Notes: generated by a model not told the origin, from the sequence alone. A stretch of 64,000 bases of DNA from Lachnospiraceae bacterium (GCA_025758065.1 CP107199.1:1888501-1952500); one strand, 5' to 3'. Shown: positions 24,263-33,841, counted from the first letter of the stretch. A program made the numbers and translations.

Positions 24263-25429
24263 ATGATATTATTGAAACAGGCTGATGTATACGCACCGGA
24301 ACACCTTGGGATCAAGGATGTTTTAGTGTGCGGAGGAAAGATCGAGGCAGTAGGAGATAACCTGGAAGGAGGTACCGGCTGTCAGGTCATCGACGCAAAG
24401 GGAATGCGCTTAACACCTGGTCTTATTGACCGCCATGTACATGTAACAGGAGGCGGCGGAGAAGGAAGCTTCCACACAAGAACACCTCAGATCGAACTTT
24501 CTTCTATTTTAAAGGCAGGTATCACCACTGTGTTAGGACTGCTTGGAACCGATGATATGTCCCGCAGTGTAGAGGATTTGTTAGCAAAGGTAAAGGCATT
24601 AAAGGAAGAAGGCATTACTGCCTATGCTCTCTGCGGTGCCTATGGCTATCCGCCGGTGACCTTAACAGGAAGCGTAAAGAAGGATATTGCCTTTGTAGAT
24701 GAGATCATGGGCTTAAAGCTGGCGCTTTCTGACCACAGGGCGCCAAATATTTCAGTAGATGAGCTGATCCGTTTAGGAAGTGATGTGCGTACTGCAGGCA
24801 TGATCGGCGGAAAGCCTGGATTTATCGTTTTACATATGGGAAGCGGAAAGAAAAAATTAGGGCCTGTATTTGAGGCGCTGGCTGAAACTGATATCCCTGT
24901 AAAGACCTTCCAGCCTACTCATATGAGCCGCAACCATGAACTGTATCTGGATGGACTGAAGCTGGCAAAAATGGGCGGTTATATTGACATTACCTGTGAA
25001 GACTTTGTAAATGGCGAGCCGGTCATCGGACATGATCCAATGCCTGCACTTCTTGAAGAGGCAAAGGCAGCAGATGTTCCTATGGATCACATTACCTTCA
25101 GCTCTGACGGTCAGGGAAGCTGGTCCAGCTACGATGAAGCAGGCATGTTAAAAGAGATCGGTGTTACGGATGTGGGAAATATGTATGCACAGATGTGTTC
25201 TTTAGTTACCAGAGGCGGCTTTGACTTTGCTGAGGCACTGACCTATTTTACATCCAATGTTGCCAAAGCGCTGGAGATCGAGAAGAAAAAGGGGCATATC
25301 GTGGCAGGTGCTGACGCAGACATCCTGCTGATCAAAGATGACTTAACATTGGATACCGTCATTGCAGGCGGCCGTAAGATGATGGAAGGAGGAACTCTTC
25401 TTGTAAGAGGAACATATGAACATGATTGA
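24263..25429 (+). CDS. iadA: Isoaspartyl (beta-aspartyl) dipeptidase
   Basis: This 388-residue protein matches IadA in length (E. coli about 390) and motifs: the amidohydrolase metal site LIDRHVHVTGGGGEGSFHTRTP, the ALCGAYGYPPVTLTGSVKKDI segment, HMGSGKKKLGP, QPTHMSRNHELYLDGLKLAKMGGYIDITCEDF and SSDGQGSW. It hydrolyses beta-aspartyl dipeptides that arise from protein damage or diet, using a binuclear zinc centre. The start at 24263 follows AGGAG and matches the family N-terminus; a long upstream open extension crosses a repeat and is rejected. Its last codons overlap the start of the M42 gene. Confidence 0.9.
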   Translation: MILLKQADVYAPEHLGIKDVLVCGGKIEAVGDNLEGGTGCQVIDAKGMRLTPGLIDRHVHVTGGGGEGSFHTRTPQIELSSILKAGITTVLGLLGTDDMSRSVEDLLAKVKALKEEGITAYALCGAYGYPPVTLTGSVKKDIAFVDEIMGLKLALSDHRAPNISVDELIRLGSDVRTAGMIGGKPGFIVLHMGSGKKKLGPVFEALAETDIPVKTFQPTHMSRNHELYLDGLKLAKMGGYIDITCEDFVNGEPVIGHDPMPALLEEAKAADVPMDHITFSSDGQGSWSSYDEAGMLKEIGVTDVGNMYAQMCSLVTRGGFDFAEALTYFTSNVAKALEIEKKKGHIVAGADADILLIKDDLTLDTVIAGGRKMMEGGTLLVRGTYEHD

Positions 25430-26513
25430 TATCAATGTATTAAAGGACCTGACCAATGCCTTTGGCCCAAGCGGATTTGAGGAAGATGTAGTAAGGGCGG
25501 TAAGGGACCACTGCACAGGCATGAGCCTGACCAATGATGCCATGAATAATGTATACGCAAGAATCGGCGGAAATGCAAATGGAAAAAAGCCGGTGCTGAT
25601 GCTGGATGCCCATACAGATGAGTGTGGCTTTATGGTACAGGGGATCATGGAAAATGGTCTGTTAAGCCTGATCATGTTAGGTGGAATGGACTTGCCAAGT
25701 ATCCCGGCACATACCTTACTGGTACGCACCAGAGCTGGAAAGCTGGTAAAGGGCATCACCACCTCCCGTCCGGTGCATTTTATGACGGATAAAGAAAAGA
25801 GCGCACCGCTTGACATCCGTGAAATGTTCTTAGATGTAGGCGCATGCAGCAAAAAAGAGGCAATGGAAAGCTTCGGTATCAATATCGGTGATCCGGCTGC
25901 TCCGGAAGTTGCATTCGAGTATGATGAAGAGCATGGATTATGCTTTGGCAAGGCCTTTGACAACCGTATGGGCTGTGCCTGCATCATCCACACATTAAGA
26001 GCATTACAGGCAGTAAAAGATGACCTGGCAGTAGAAGTAGTAGGTGCATTCGCTTCCCAGGAAGAGGTTGGTATGAGAGGCGCGACCGTTACCTCTGCAC
26101 AGGTACAGCCGGATCTGGCTATCGTATTTGAGGGCTCTCCTGCAGACGACTTCTACTACAGCCCTGAAAAATCCCAGGGCGGCATGCATAAAGGCGTACA
26201 GATCCGCTGCATGGATAAGAGTTATATTACCAATCCTGCATTCTTAGAGTATGCACATGAACTGGGCGATACCATGGGTATCACCTACCAGGACGCAGTA
26301 AGAAGAGGCGGCAGCACCAACGCAGGCAAGATCAGCCTTGCAGGAAAAGCCGTACCAACCCTGGTACTTGGCATTCCAAGCCGTTATGTACACAGCCACT
26401 ATAATTTCTGTGCTATCGAAGATGTAGAAAGCACCGTCCGCATGGCAGTTGAGGTTATCAAGGGACTGAATGAGGAGAGAATTAAGCATCTGATGCATCA
26501 GGATATCCTGTAA
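25422..26513 (+). CDS. M42 family metallopeptidase (glutamyl aminopeptidase-like)
   Basis: This 363-residue protein is an M42 aminopeptidase. Landmarks are LTNAFGPSGFEEDVVRAV, LMLDAHTDECGFMV (metal His-Thr-Asp), FDNRMGCACIIHTLRAL (bridging Asp), FASQEEVGMRGATV (catalytic Glu-Glu) and the C-terminal GIPSRYVHSHYNF (metal His). Such enzymes form large tetrahedral cytoplasmic complexes that trim peptides from the N-terminus. The start overlaps iadA; ATG 25416 (two residues longer) is the alternative. A terminator follows, so this closes the peptide-use operon. Confidence 0.9.
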   Translation: MIDINVLKDLTNAFGPSGFEEDVVRAVRDHCTGMSLTNDAMNNVYARIGGNANGKKPVLMLDAHTDECGFMVQGIMENGLLSLIMLGGMDLPSIPAHTLLVRTRAGKLVKGITTSRPVHFMTDKEKSAPLDIREMFLDVGACSKKEAMESFGINIGDPAAPEVAFEYDEEHGLCFGKAFDNRMGCACIIHTLRALQAVKDDLAVEVVGAFASQEEVGMRGATVTSAQVQPDLAIVFEGSPADDFYYSPEKSQGGMHKGVQIRCMDKSYITNPAFLEYAHELGDTMGITYQDAVRRGGSTNAGKISLAGKAVPTLVLGIPSRYVHSHYNFCAIEDVESTVRMAVEVIKGLNEERIKHLMHQDIL

Positions 26514-26557
26514 GAGTTTCTAAAAACAGGATTTTGGAAAAATCTGGGAAAATGTGA

Positions 26558-26637
26558 AAAAGGGACTGCTCTGGTGTGGCCTGCGGGCCGCGCCGGGTGG
26601 TCCTTTTTTTGCATTCTCCCCGCCTACTGGCGGGAGA
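26558..26637 (+). terminator. Tandem hairpins ending the peptide-use operon
   Basis: The first hairpin (about 26558-26603, GC-rich, AGGGAC paired with GTCCT) is followed by seven T. A second hairpin (TTCTCC-CGCC/GGCGGGAGAA, 26614-26637) comes directly after. The rest of the gap to 26739 shows a TATAAT at 26651-26656 with no good -35. Confidence 0.85.
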
Positions 26638-26739
26638 AGCCCTACTGTGATATAATTCTTTAGAAAAACTTTCATTTTTTATGAAGCGCCTCTTTCAAAT
26701 TCATTGCTACTATATAAACCGTAAGGAGGAAATGAGTAT

Positions 26740-27447
26740 ATGAACGGAGACAGTATCCTTTTAGTAGAGGATGACAAAGAAATACGCCAGGGAGTGGAAA
26801 TTTTCCTGCGCAGCCAGGGATACCAGGTATTTCAGGCAGAAAACGGCCTTGAAGGCTTAAAGATCCTGGAAGAAAGGCCTATCGACCTGGCAATCGTAGA
26901 TGTGATGATGCCGGTAATGGACGGTATCACCATGACTGCGAAACTGCGGGAAAAATATGACTTTCCGGTGATCTTCCTTTCGGCAAAGACAGAAGAGGTA
27001 GATAAGATCCTGGGACTCAACATAGGAGCAGATGACTATGTGACAAAGCCATTTACCCCCATGGAACTGATGGCAAGAGTCAACTCCCAGCTGCGCAGAT
27101 ATCACCGCTTCTTAGACCGGTTAAATTCCGGGCAGAAGGAAAATCCAAAGATCCACCAGGTGGGCGGACTGGAAGTCAATGAGGAAACAGTGGAAGTCAA
27201 TGCAGACGGTAAAAATGTAAAAGTGACTCCCATTGAATTCAAGATCCTTCTCCTTCTCATCCGCAATCCGGGAAGAGTTTTCCCGGCAGAAGAGATCTAC
27301 GAAAGAGTCTGGAACGAACGGGCGATCAACACAGATACTGTCATGGTCCATATACGCAACCTCCGTGAAAAAATCGAAGTGGATCCAAAAGATCCGAAAT
27401 ACATAAAGGTGGTGTGGGGTGTTGGATACAAACTTGAAAAACAATGA
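26740..27447 (+). CDS. OmpR/VanR-type response regulator
   Basis: This 235-residue regulator has a receiver domain (acidic pocket VEDD, phospho-acceptor Asp54 in AIVDVMMPVMDG, Thr/Ser and Lys in FLSAKTE and YVTKPFTP). A winged-helix DNA-binding domain follows (VTPIEFKILLLLIRNPGRVF, DTVMVHIRNLREKIE). It is activated by the kinase encoded next, whose start overlaps its 3' end by 29 bp. AAGGAGG precedes the ATG. Target genes are not visible, though it directly follows the peptide operon. Confidence 0.93.
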   Translation: MNGDSILLVEDDKEIRQGVEIFLRSQGYQVFQAENGLEGLKILEERPIDLAIVDVMMPVMDGITMTAKLREKYDFPVIFLSAKTEEVDKILGLNIGADDYVTKPFTPMELMARVNSQLRRYHRFLDRLNSGQKENPKIHQVGGLEVNEETVEVNADGKNVKVTPIEFKILLLLIRNPGRVFPAEEIYERVWNERAINTDTVMVHIRNLREKIEVDPKDPKYIKVVWGVGYKLEKQ

Positions 27448-29998
27448 TGATCTGGAAATGAAAAATGTTGGAAATGAAAATGTTACAAACGGAAATGTTG
27501 TAAAGAAAAATCATAATTGGAAAATTCTAGGAATTATAGCCATGATACTGACGGTTTTTATTGCGGCAGGTGCTACGGTGGGGCTATATCCCTATATGGA
27601 AGAGAAAGCTGCAGAATTCAACAGCAGGAACCGCAGGCAGGAAACAGAAGCAGCAGGCGGGTTCGGAAATCTGACCACCCAGGTGATGAATTTCAGCTAC
27701 GTTCTCTGGCATCAGCAGAAACAGGAAGAAAATGGTGGTATCCTTACTTATTCCCAGACATTTCTCACAGGAGATGGGGCCGGGGCTATTCTGGATACGA
27801 CAGATGCGCAGAATGTGCCGGAAACACCGGACACGGACCATACAGCAGCCGGTGCAGATGCCACAGAAAATACAGATGCAGTGACCGATGGGGCTGCAGC
27901 CGATCCATCCCTTTCAGAACAGCAGACAGATGAAAGTGAGAACGCAGAAGTTTATGGTGCAGATGTTACAGAAACAGGAGAAGACATTCCGGCTCTCAGA
28001 GAAGAAATAACAGATCTGATCGATGAACTGGGAACCAGCTGGAATAATCTTTATAACCAGTACAATGAACGTATCTCCTATGCGGTCATGGACCCACAGG
28101 GCGGCTACCTGCGCAGCAATGTAAGTGCTCCTGAGGAAATATTTTCCCGGACAGTAGCAGACAATGAACTTCAGTTTACCGTACATTTTGATGAAAATGG
28201 CAGACTGACTGTGTCAGGTGTAACAGGTCTTGAAAGCAACTGTTCAGGCCTGATCCGTTCCATTGGCCGTTTTGAGTTTTATGATCCCCTGGCTGCAAGA
28301 CTTAATAACAGCTACCGCAGATCTGGTCTGGAATTCAGTGGTCCGAAAAATATGACCATCAAATTCCGGTGTCAGCCGACTCAGCTTGGAAGCTGGAATG
28401 AGGAAAAGCCACGGAATGCATATGCTTATGATAATTATGATTATCAAAGCGGTCATGGATTTATCACCGTTGTTGCATATGTAAGCATGGCAGTCCTGGT
28501 GGCAGCACTTCTTATCCCTTTTATCCCGGGAATGGAAGTGGTCAAAATGAAAATATTCAGCTGGTCACTTGAGCCTCTTTGCGTTATCGGAGTGGGCTGG
28601 CTGCTGCTTTTCTTAAATATGGAGATCCCGTTAGGTATAGTACGCAGCTTTATGGCGGGAACTCTCCAGGCAGAGCTGGCAAAAGCAGGCTTTTTACCAT
28701 TTATGGCCAATGCTCTGGCCGTTGCAGCTAATTTCCTGTTCTGGGTGGTCATTTACGGAATGTTTTACTGGGGAGTTACTAATTTACGTTCCTTCTTCAG
28801 TTTAGGACCATGGCGCTACTTTAAAGAGCGCACCTGGGTTGGAAAATTCCTTTGCTTCTGCAAACACTGGGTATGCACAGGTCTGGATCTGTTCTCCCAG
28901 ACAGACTGGGAAAGCAGGTCCAGCAAGATCATCGGAAAGGCAGTGCTTGCAAACTTTGTGATCCTTGCATGCATCTCCCTGCTGTGGTTCTGGGGCATCG
29001 GCGCGCTGATCCTTTACTCTATTGCATTATTCTTCCTGCTGAAGAAATACTGGGGAAAGGTGCAGGAAAAATACCACAGACTCCTTAACTGCATCCAGGA
29101 AATGGCAGAAGGCAATCTGGACGTAAAAGAAGAAGAAGACTTAGGAATTTTTGAGCCATTTAAAAACCAGCTGTTTAAGGTGCAGGAAGGCTTCAAAAAA
29201 GCAGTGGAAAAAGAGGTGAAAAGCGAGCGCACCAAAACCGAGCTGATCACCAATGTTTCCCACGACTTAAAAACACCATTGACTGCCATTATTACTTATG
29301 TAAACCTGTTAAAGCAGGAAAATATTACCGAAGAAGAACGAAACTCCTACATCCAGATCTTAGACCAGAAATCCATGCGCTTAAAAGAGCTGATCGAAGA
29401 CCTGTTTGAGGTAAGCAAGGCGGCAAACGGTACCGTAGTCCTTCATCCAGAAGAGGTAGATGTGGTCAGCCTGTTAAAACAGGTCCATTTTGAACTTTCC
29501 GATAAAATAGAAGCCAGCGGCATTCAGTTCCATTTTGACCTGCCAAATGAGCGCCTGGCGGCGTCCTTAGACGGCCAGAAGACCTGCCGTATCTTTGAAA
29601 ATCTCCTGGTGAACATCACCAAGTATGGCATGAAAGGCACCAGGGCCTATATTAAGGCAGAAAAAGACGGAGAATATGTACAGGTAACATTGCGAAACAT
29701 CTCCGCAGAAGAACTGAAGATCTCACCGGAAGAGCTGACAGAACGTTTTGTAAGAGGGGATGCGTCCAGAAATACAGAAGGCTCCGGTCTTGGTCTTGCC
29801 ATTGCAAGAAGCTTTACCGAAGTCCAGGGCGGCACCATGAAGATAGAGGTAGAAGGAGACCTGTTCAGGGTGATCCTTCGCTGGAAGTTAAAGGATGGCA
29901 GTGAAGAGCCGGAAGAAACAATCCAGGAAGGATCAGTCCAGGAAAAGTTAGTTCAGGAAGAACCAGAAGCAGATGATCTGGATACGTCAGATCAATAG
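27419..29998 (+). CDS. Large multi-pass membrane sensor histidine kinase
   Basis: This 859-residue kinase has a first membrane segment (about residues 32-53) and a long, acidic, Ala/Thr/Asp-rich extracytoplasmic part to about residue 340. A cluster of about four or five further membrane segments (345-545) follows, then a HAMP-like stretch (CIQEMAEGNLDVKEEED), the HisKA box ELITNVSHDLKTPLTAI (His615) and an ATPase domain (G2-like GSGLGLAIARSF). An acidic Glu/Gln-rich tail ends the protein. In the ATPase domain the N-box reads ENLLVNITKYG, with Ile-Thr where Asn is usual (N-box weak). The start is a GTG overlapping the regulator gene. It is convergent with, and overlaps by 7 bp, the LysR gene. 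Confidence 0.9.
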   Translation: MLDTNLKNNDDLEMKNVGNENVTNGNVVKKNHNWKILGIIAMILTVFIAAGATVGLYPYMEEKAAEFNSRNRRQETEAAGGFGNLTTQVMNFSYVLWHQQKQEENGGILTYSQTFLTGDGAGAILDTTDAQNVPETPDTDHTAAGADATENTDAVTDGAAADPSLSEQQTDESENAEVYGADVTETGEDIPALREEITDLIDELGTSWNNLYNQYNERISYAVMDPQGGYLRSNVSAPEEIFSRTVADNELQFTVHFDENGRLTVSGVTGLESNCSGLIRSIGRFEFYDPLAARLNNSYRRSGLEFSGPKNMTIKFRCQPTQLGSWNEEKPRNAYAYDNYDYQSGHGFITVVAYVSMAVLVAALLIPFIPGMEVVKMKIFSWSLEPLCVIGVGWLLLFLNMEIPLGIVRSFMAGTLQAELAKAGFLPFMANALAVAANFLFWVVIYGMFYWGVTNLRSFFSLGPWRYFKERTWVGKFLCFCKHWVCTGLDLFSQTDWESRSSKIIGKAVLANFVILACISLLWFWGIGALILYSIALFFLLKKYWGKVQEKYHRLLNCIQEMAEGNLDVKEEEDLGIFEPFKNQLFKVQEGFKKAVEKEVKSERTKTELITNVSHDLKTPLTAIITYVNLLKQENITEEERNSYIQILDQKSMRLKELIEDLFEVSKAANGTVVLHPEEVDVVSLLKQVHFELSDKIEASGIQFHFDLPNERLAASLDGQKTCRIFENLLVNITKYGMKGTRAYIKAEKDGEYVQVTLRNISAEELKISPEELTERFVRGDASRNTEGSGLGLAIARSFTEVQGGTMKIEVEGDLFRVILRWKLKDGSEEPEETIQEGSVQEKLVQEEPEADDLDTSDQ

Positions 29999-30942
29999 AT
30001 ATAATTTTTATAATAAGCCTGAAAAAGATCAATAAAGGCCTTCTGGGCTTTGGATAAATAATTCTTACCTGAAGTAACGATATCAAATAACCGCGCAGAA
30101 GCAGGAGAATTGATCTTATAATAAGACATTTCTGGGTGTGCGTTAGTCAGCATCCAGTCACTGATAAAAGCTGCCCCGATCCCGGATCTGGCCAGATGAT
30201 AAGAGGTTACCAACTGTGATACCTCCATGGTGATATTGGGAGTTATTCCTGCTTCTTTAAAAAAAGTCATACTCCGTTTACGAAGATTGTTGCCTGGAGT
30301 AAGCAAAATAAAAGGTGTATCTGTAAACGCTTGTAAAGTAATAGAAGGGCAGTCCGGATCCTCAAATTTACGTGCCAGGACATCCTGAGAAGAAAGGGCT
30401 GTTTTAGTGAAAAAACGGTTTACAGAAAAATGGCTTGGAACAGCTAACAGGATCGTATCCTGAAAGGAAGGAGAACGACGCAGTTTATCAGAAGGATCAG
30501 GAGTACAATTAAAGGTTAAGTCTATTTTGTCATTTTTTAACATATCAATCAGTTCCCAGGAACCAGCTTCAATAAGTTGAAGACTGATCCCCGGGAACTT
30601 TTTTTTGTAAGCTGCAATAACAGGGGGAAGAATATAGGCATTAAAATAATGAGTTCCGCCAACACGCAGATGTCCTGTTTTCAGATCAGTCAGGTCATTC
30701 AGCTGCATGGCAAGCTCCTGCTCTAAATGCTGGATCTGTTCAATTTTTTGAATATAGATCATGCCGGCTTCAGTTAGTTCCAAGGGCTTTTTGTCCCGGT
30801 TGAATAAGGGCATTCCTACTTCATGTTCTGCTTTTTGAACGGAAATGCTTAAAGCAGGCTGGGTTAGGAAAAGCTTTTCGGCTGCTTTTGAAAAGCTTCC
30901 GCATTGATAAACAGTGTAAATATATTTCATTTCCGGCTGCAT
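29992..30942 (-). CDS. LysR family transcriptional regulator
   Basis: This 316-residue regulator has an N-terminal winged helix (MKYIYTVYQCGSFSKAAEKLFLTQPALSISVQKAE) and a LysR substrate domain (GHLRVGGTHYFNAYILPPVIAAYKKKFPGISLQLIEAGS). It is divergent from the UxaA-like dehydratase gene and probably controls it in response to a sugar acid. The start at 30942 follows AAGGAGA; a 22-codon upstream extension lacks a ribosome binding site. A palindrome at 30990-31005 in the shared gap is a likely operator. Confidence 0.9.
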   Translation of the reverse strand: MQPEMKYIYTVYQCGSFSKAAEKLFLTQPALSISVQKAEHEVGMPLFNRDKKPLELTEAGMIYIQKIEQIQHLEQELAMQLNDLTDLKTGHLRVGGTHYFNAYILPPVIAAYKKKFPGISLQLIEAGSWELIDMLKNDKIDLTFNCTPDPSDKLRRSPSFQDTILLAVPSHFSVNRFFTKTALSSQDVLARKFEDPDCPSITLQAFTDTPFILLTPGNNLRKRSMTFFKEAGITPNITMEVSQLVTSYHLARSGIGAAFISDWMLTNAHPEMSYYKINSPASARLFDIVTSGKNYLSKAQKAFIDLFQAYYKNYIY

Positions 30943-30989
30943 GAAATCTCCTTTTGTGTATAAATTCAATTTATAATAACATAAAAACC

Positions 30990-31024
30990 ATAAAATTGAT
31001 TTTATCATATAGCAGATCTATACT
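30990..31024 (+). promoter_or_regulatory. Promoter and candidate LysR operator for the dehydratase operon
   Basis: TTGATT (30996-31001), 17 nt and TATACT (31019-31024) form the promoter. ATAAAATTGATTTTAT (30990-31005), a 7-2-7 palindrome with the LysR T-N11-A form, overlaps the -35. Confidence 0.6.
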
Positions 31025-31077
31025 GATGTCAAGAGATACAGATGAGCAAAAAAATGAATGTAGCAGGAGGAAAGAAT

Positions 31078-32586
31078 ATGAAGGTAGATGCACTGATCAT
31101 GGATCCAAAAGACAATGTAGTAACCTGTGTAAGAGATGTAAAAGCAGGGGAAGTGGTACATTACCGCAGCAAAAATGAGGATCTGGAAATTTTAGCAAAA
31201 GAGGCAATCCCATTTTCCCATAAGATCTCACTGACAGATCTGGAGGAAGGACAGGAAGTTATCAAATATGGAGAGCTGATCGGAAAGACTACAAGAAAGA
31301 TCAATGCAGGATGTCTGGTAGATCATAACAATATTTACAGCGTGCCCCGTGACTATGAAAGCGAACTGGTAGAAGAAAAGGGAGAAGAGCCTGTTGAGAT
31401 TAAAAAATCAGAAAAGGGAGAAAAGATCCAGTTTCTGGGATACCGCCGTTCTGACGGAAGAGTGGGGATCCGCAACCATGTACTGATCCTTCCAGCCTGT
31501 GCCTGCGGAAGTGAGTCAAGCCGTATTGTTGCAAGCCAGGTAAGAGGGGCTGTAAATATTGTATTTAATACGGGATGTTCAGATGTGGCAGATAATACAG
31601 CCATGTCTCAGAAGATATTAACTGGTTTTGCCTGTAACCCAAATGTATACGGAGTCGTGATCATCGGTCTTGGATGTGAAACGGTAGGACATAAGCAGTT
31701 AAGAGAAAAGATCCAGAAGATGACAGATAAGCCAGTAGTGTCTTTCGGAATCCAGGAAGAAGGCGGTACCTTAAAGACCATTGAAAAGGCTACAAGAGCA
31801 GCAAGAGAACTGGCAGCACAGGCTGGTCTCGTAAGAAAAGAATGGTGCGATATTTCTGAACTGATTATGGGAATTGAATGTGGCGGATCAGATGCTACAT
31901 CTGGAATTGCTTCCAATCCGGCAGTAGGAGAGTTAAGTGATCTTTTAGTGGATCTTGGTGCATCTACGATCATGAGTGAGTCTATTGAATGGATCGGTGG
32001 AGAACATATTGTGGCAAAACGAGGAGCAACACCTAAGATCCACAATCAGGTGATCCGTGTCTGTGAAGAATATGAGAAACATTTAAAACAGGCAGGACAG
32101 GACTGCCGCGCAGGACAGCCAACACCTGGAAACAAAGCAGGAGGCCTTTCTACACTGGATGAAAAGAGTCTTGGATGTATCCGTAAAGGCGGAACAAGGC
32201 CGATCGTTGAAGTTTTGGAGCAGGCGGTACGCCCGAGCAAACATGGTGCCATTGTTATGGATACAGCAGGATATGACATCTCTTCTGTTACATCCATGGT
32301 AGCAGCCGGATGTGCCTGCGTCATATTTACAACCGGACGCGGAACACCAACAGGAAATGCTATTGCGCCAGTTTTAAAAGTAACAGCCAATAAACGGACT
32401 TATACGCACATGGAAGATAACATGGATGTGGATTTAAGCGGGATCATTGAGGGTACGAAGACAATTGAAGAAAGCGGAAAAATGCTTTTAGATGAGATTG
32501 TTCAGGTCTGCAACGGAAAACTGACAAAGGCAGAGGCGTATGGATTTTCTGATATTGCGGTAGACCATGTATGCAGATTTGTATAA
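31078..32586 (+). CDS. UxaA/GarD family sugar-acid dehydratase (altronate dehydratase-like)
   Basis: This 502-residue protein has an N-terminal SAF domain (about 1-90, ALIMDPKDNVVTCVRDVKAGEVV, ending near GCLVDHNNIYSV) and a UxaA-type catalytic part (FLGYRRSDGRVGIRNHVLILPACACGSE, MGIECGGSDATSGIASNPAVGELSDLLVDLGAS, and VAAGCACVIFTTGRGTPTGNAIAPVLKVTANK). These iron-dependent enzymes dehydrate altronate, galactarate or related acids to keto-deoxy acids. The length is that of a full UxaA. ATG at 31078 follows AGGAGGAAA. The symporter encoded next could import the acid. Which acid is used cannot be told from sequence. Confidence 0.85.
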   Translation: MKVDALIMDPKDNVVTCVRDVKAGEVVHYRSKNEDLEILAKEAIPFSHKISLTDLEEGQEVIKYGELIGKTTRKINAGCLVDHNNIYSVPRDYESELVEEKGEEPVEIKKSEKGEKIQFLGYRRSDGRVGIRNHVLILPACACGSESSRIVASQVRGAVNIVFNTGCSDVADNTAMSQKILTGFACNPNVYGVVIIGLGCETVGHKQLREKIQKMTDKPVVSFGIQEEGGTLKTIEKATRAARELAAQAGLVRKEWCDISELIMGIECGGSDATSGIASNPAVGELSDLLVDLGASTIMSESIEWIGGEHIVAKRGATPKIHNQVIRVCEEYEKHLKQAGQDCRAGQPTPGNKAGGLSTLDEKSLGCIRKGGTRPIVEVLEQAVRPSKHGAIVMDTAGYDISSVTSMVAAGCACVIFTTGRGTPTGNAIAPVLKVTANKRTYTHMEDNMDVDLSGIIEGTKTIEESGKMLLDEIVQVCNGKLTKAEAYGFSDIAVDHVCRFV

Positions 32587-32605
32587 AAAACGGGGGGACA
32601 TACAT

Positions 32606-33832
32606 ATGAATCCAATAAAAAAATGGAACCAGTTAGGATTATTCACCAGAATTATGGTGGGATTTGTTCTTGGTATTGCAGCAGGACTTATTTTTGGAGA
32701 GAAAGCAACAAAGCTGGCATTTCTTGGAACTATATTGACCCGTCTGCTGACTATGGTAGTTGCACCATTGGTGCTGGGACTTTTGATATGTTCGGCAGCA
32801 GATGTAAAGGATTTTAAAACATTAGGAAAAATTGGAGGAAAGACATTAGGAATTTTTCTTGGCGGTACTGCAATAGCTGTTGCTATTGGTCTTGTTTTAT
32901 GTAATATCATGCAGATTGGCGCTGGATTTGTGATGGAGTCAGCGCAGGCCTATGATGCAAAAGAAATCCCAAGTATTGTAGATACTCTGATGGACATTAT
33001 TCCAACCAATCCATTTAATTCTTTAAGCACACAAAATCTGCTTCAGATCATCTTTTTCTCATTATTGTTAGGCTTTGCTTTGATCAAACTGGGAGAAAAA
33101 GGAGAACCTGTTCTGAATTTCTTCCGTGCATGGACAGAGGCATGGAAGGAAATTACGAACATTGTTCTGGAATTTACACCATATGGCGTATTTGGTCTGA
33201 TGGCAAATATTGTTGGTAAATATGGTATGGGTGTTATGCTTCCTTATATGAAAACAATTGCTGCATGTTATATTACCTGTGCATTATTTACCGTTTTTGT
33301 ACAAGGTGGATTAATGGCTGGTCTGTACGGCGGGATCAGTCCGGTCCGTTTTTTCTCGGTCATGAAAGAAGCAATGCTTTTTGTATTTGCAACCTGCTCC
33401 AGCGTGGCAACGATACCATTAAACTTAAAATGCACGAAAGAGTTAGGTGTCAGTGATAAGATTGCAGATTTTGTTATTCCATTCGGTGCAGTTATGAATA
33501 TGAATGGAACAGCAATTTATGAGGCAGTAGCAGTTATTTTTGCATCACAGGTTTTTGGCATTCAATTAACACTGACCCAGCAGATCATGGTCATGGTAAC
33601 AGCAGTTTTAGCTTCCGTAGGAACAGCAGGTATCCCTGGTTCCGGTCTGGTGATGCTGACTATTGTCTTGAATGCAGTACATCTGCCATTGGAAACAATT
33701 GGCCTGTTAGCTGGTATTGACCGCATTTTTAACATGGCACGAGTTATTCCTAATATTGTAGGTGATGCTGCCGCAGCAGTTGTAGTAGCAAAAAGTGAAG
33801 GCGAATTAAATACAGTAGGGTTAAAAAAATAA
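32606..33832 (+). CDS. Dicarboxylate/amino acid:cation symporter (DAACS family)
   Basis: This 408-residue protein has about eight membrane segments and two re-entrant loops typical of the GltP/DctA/SstT family. The Ser-rich loop FATCSSVATIPLNLKCTKELGVSDKIADFVIPFGAVMNMNGTAIYEAVAVIF and the second loop TAGIPGSGLVMLTIVL are clear. It moves a dicarboxylate or amino acid with Na+ or H+. It follows the UxaA-like gene by 19 bp and shares its promoter, which suggests it brings in that enzyme's substrate, perhaps a sugar diacid. A bidirectional terminator follows. Confidence 0.88.
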   Translation: MNPIKKWNQLGLFTRIMVGFVLGIAAGLIFGEKATKLAFLGTILTRLLTMVVAPLVLGLLICSAADVKDFKTLGKIGGKTLGIFLGGTAIAVAIGLVLCNIMQIGAGFVMESAQAYDAKEIPSIVDTLMDIIPTNPFNSLSTQNLLQIIFFSLLLGFALIKLGEKGEPVLNFFRAWTEAWKEITNIVLEFTPYGVFGLMANIVGKYGMGVMLPYMKTIAACYITCALFTVFVQGGLMAGLYGGISPVRFFSVMKEAMLFVFATCSSVATIPLNLKCTKELGVSDKIADFVIPFGAVMNMNGTAIYEAVAVIFASQVFGIQLTLTQQIMVMVTAVLASVGTAGIPGSGLVMLTIVLNAVHLPLETIGLLAGIDRIFNMARVIPNIVGDAAAAVVVAKSEGELNTVGLKK

Positions 33833-33841
33833 TATAAAAAA

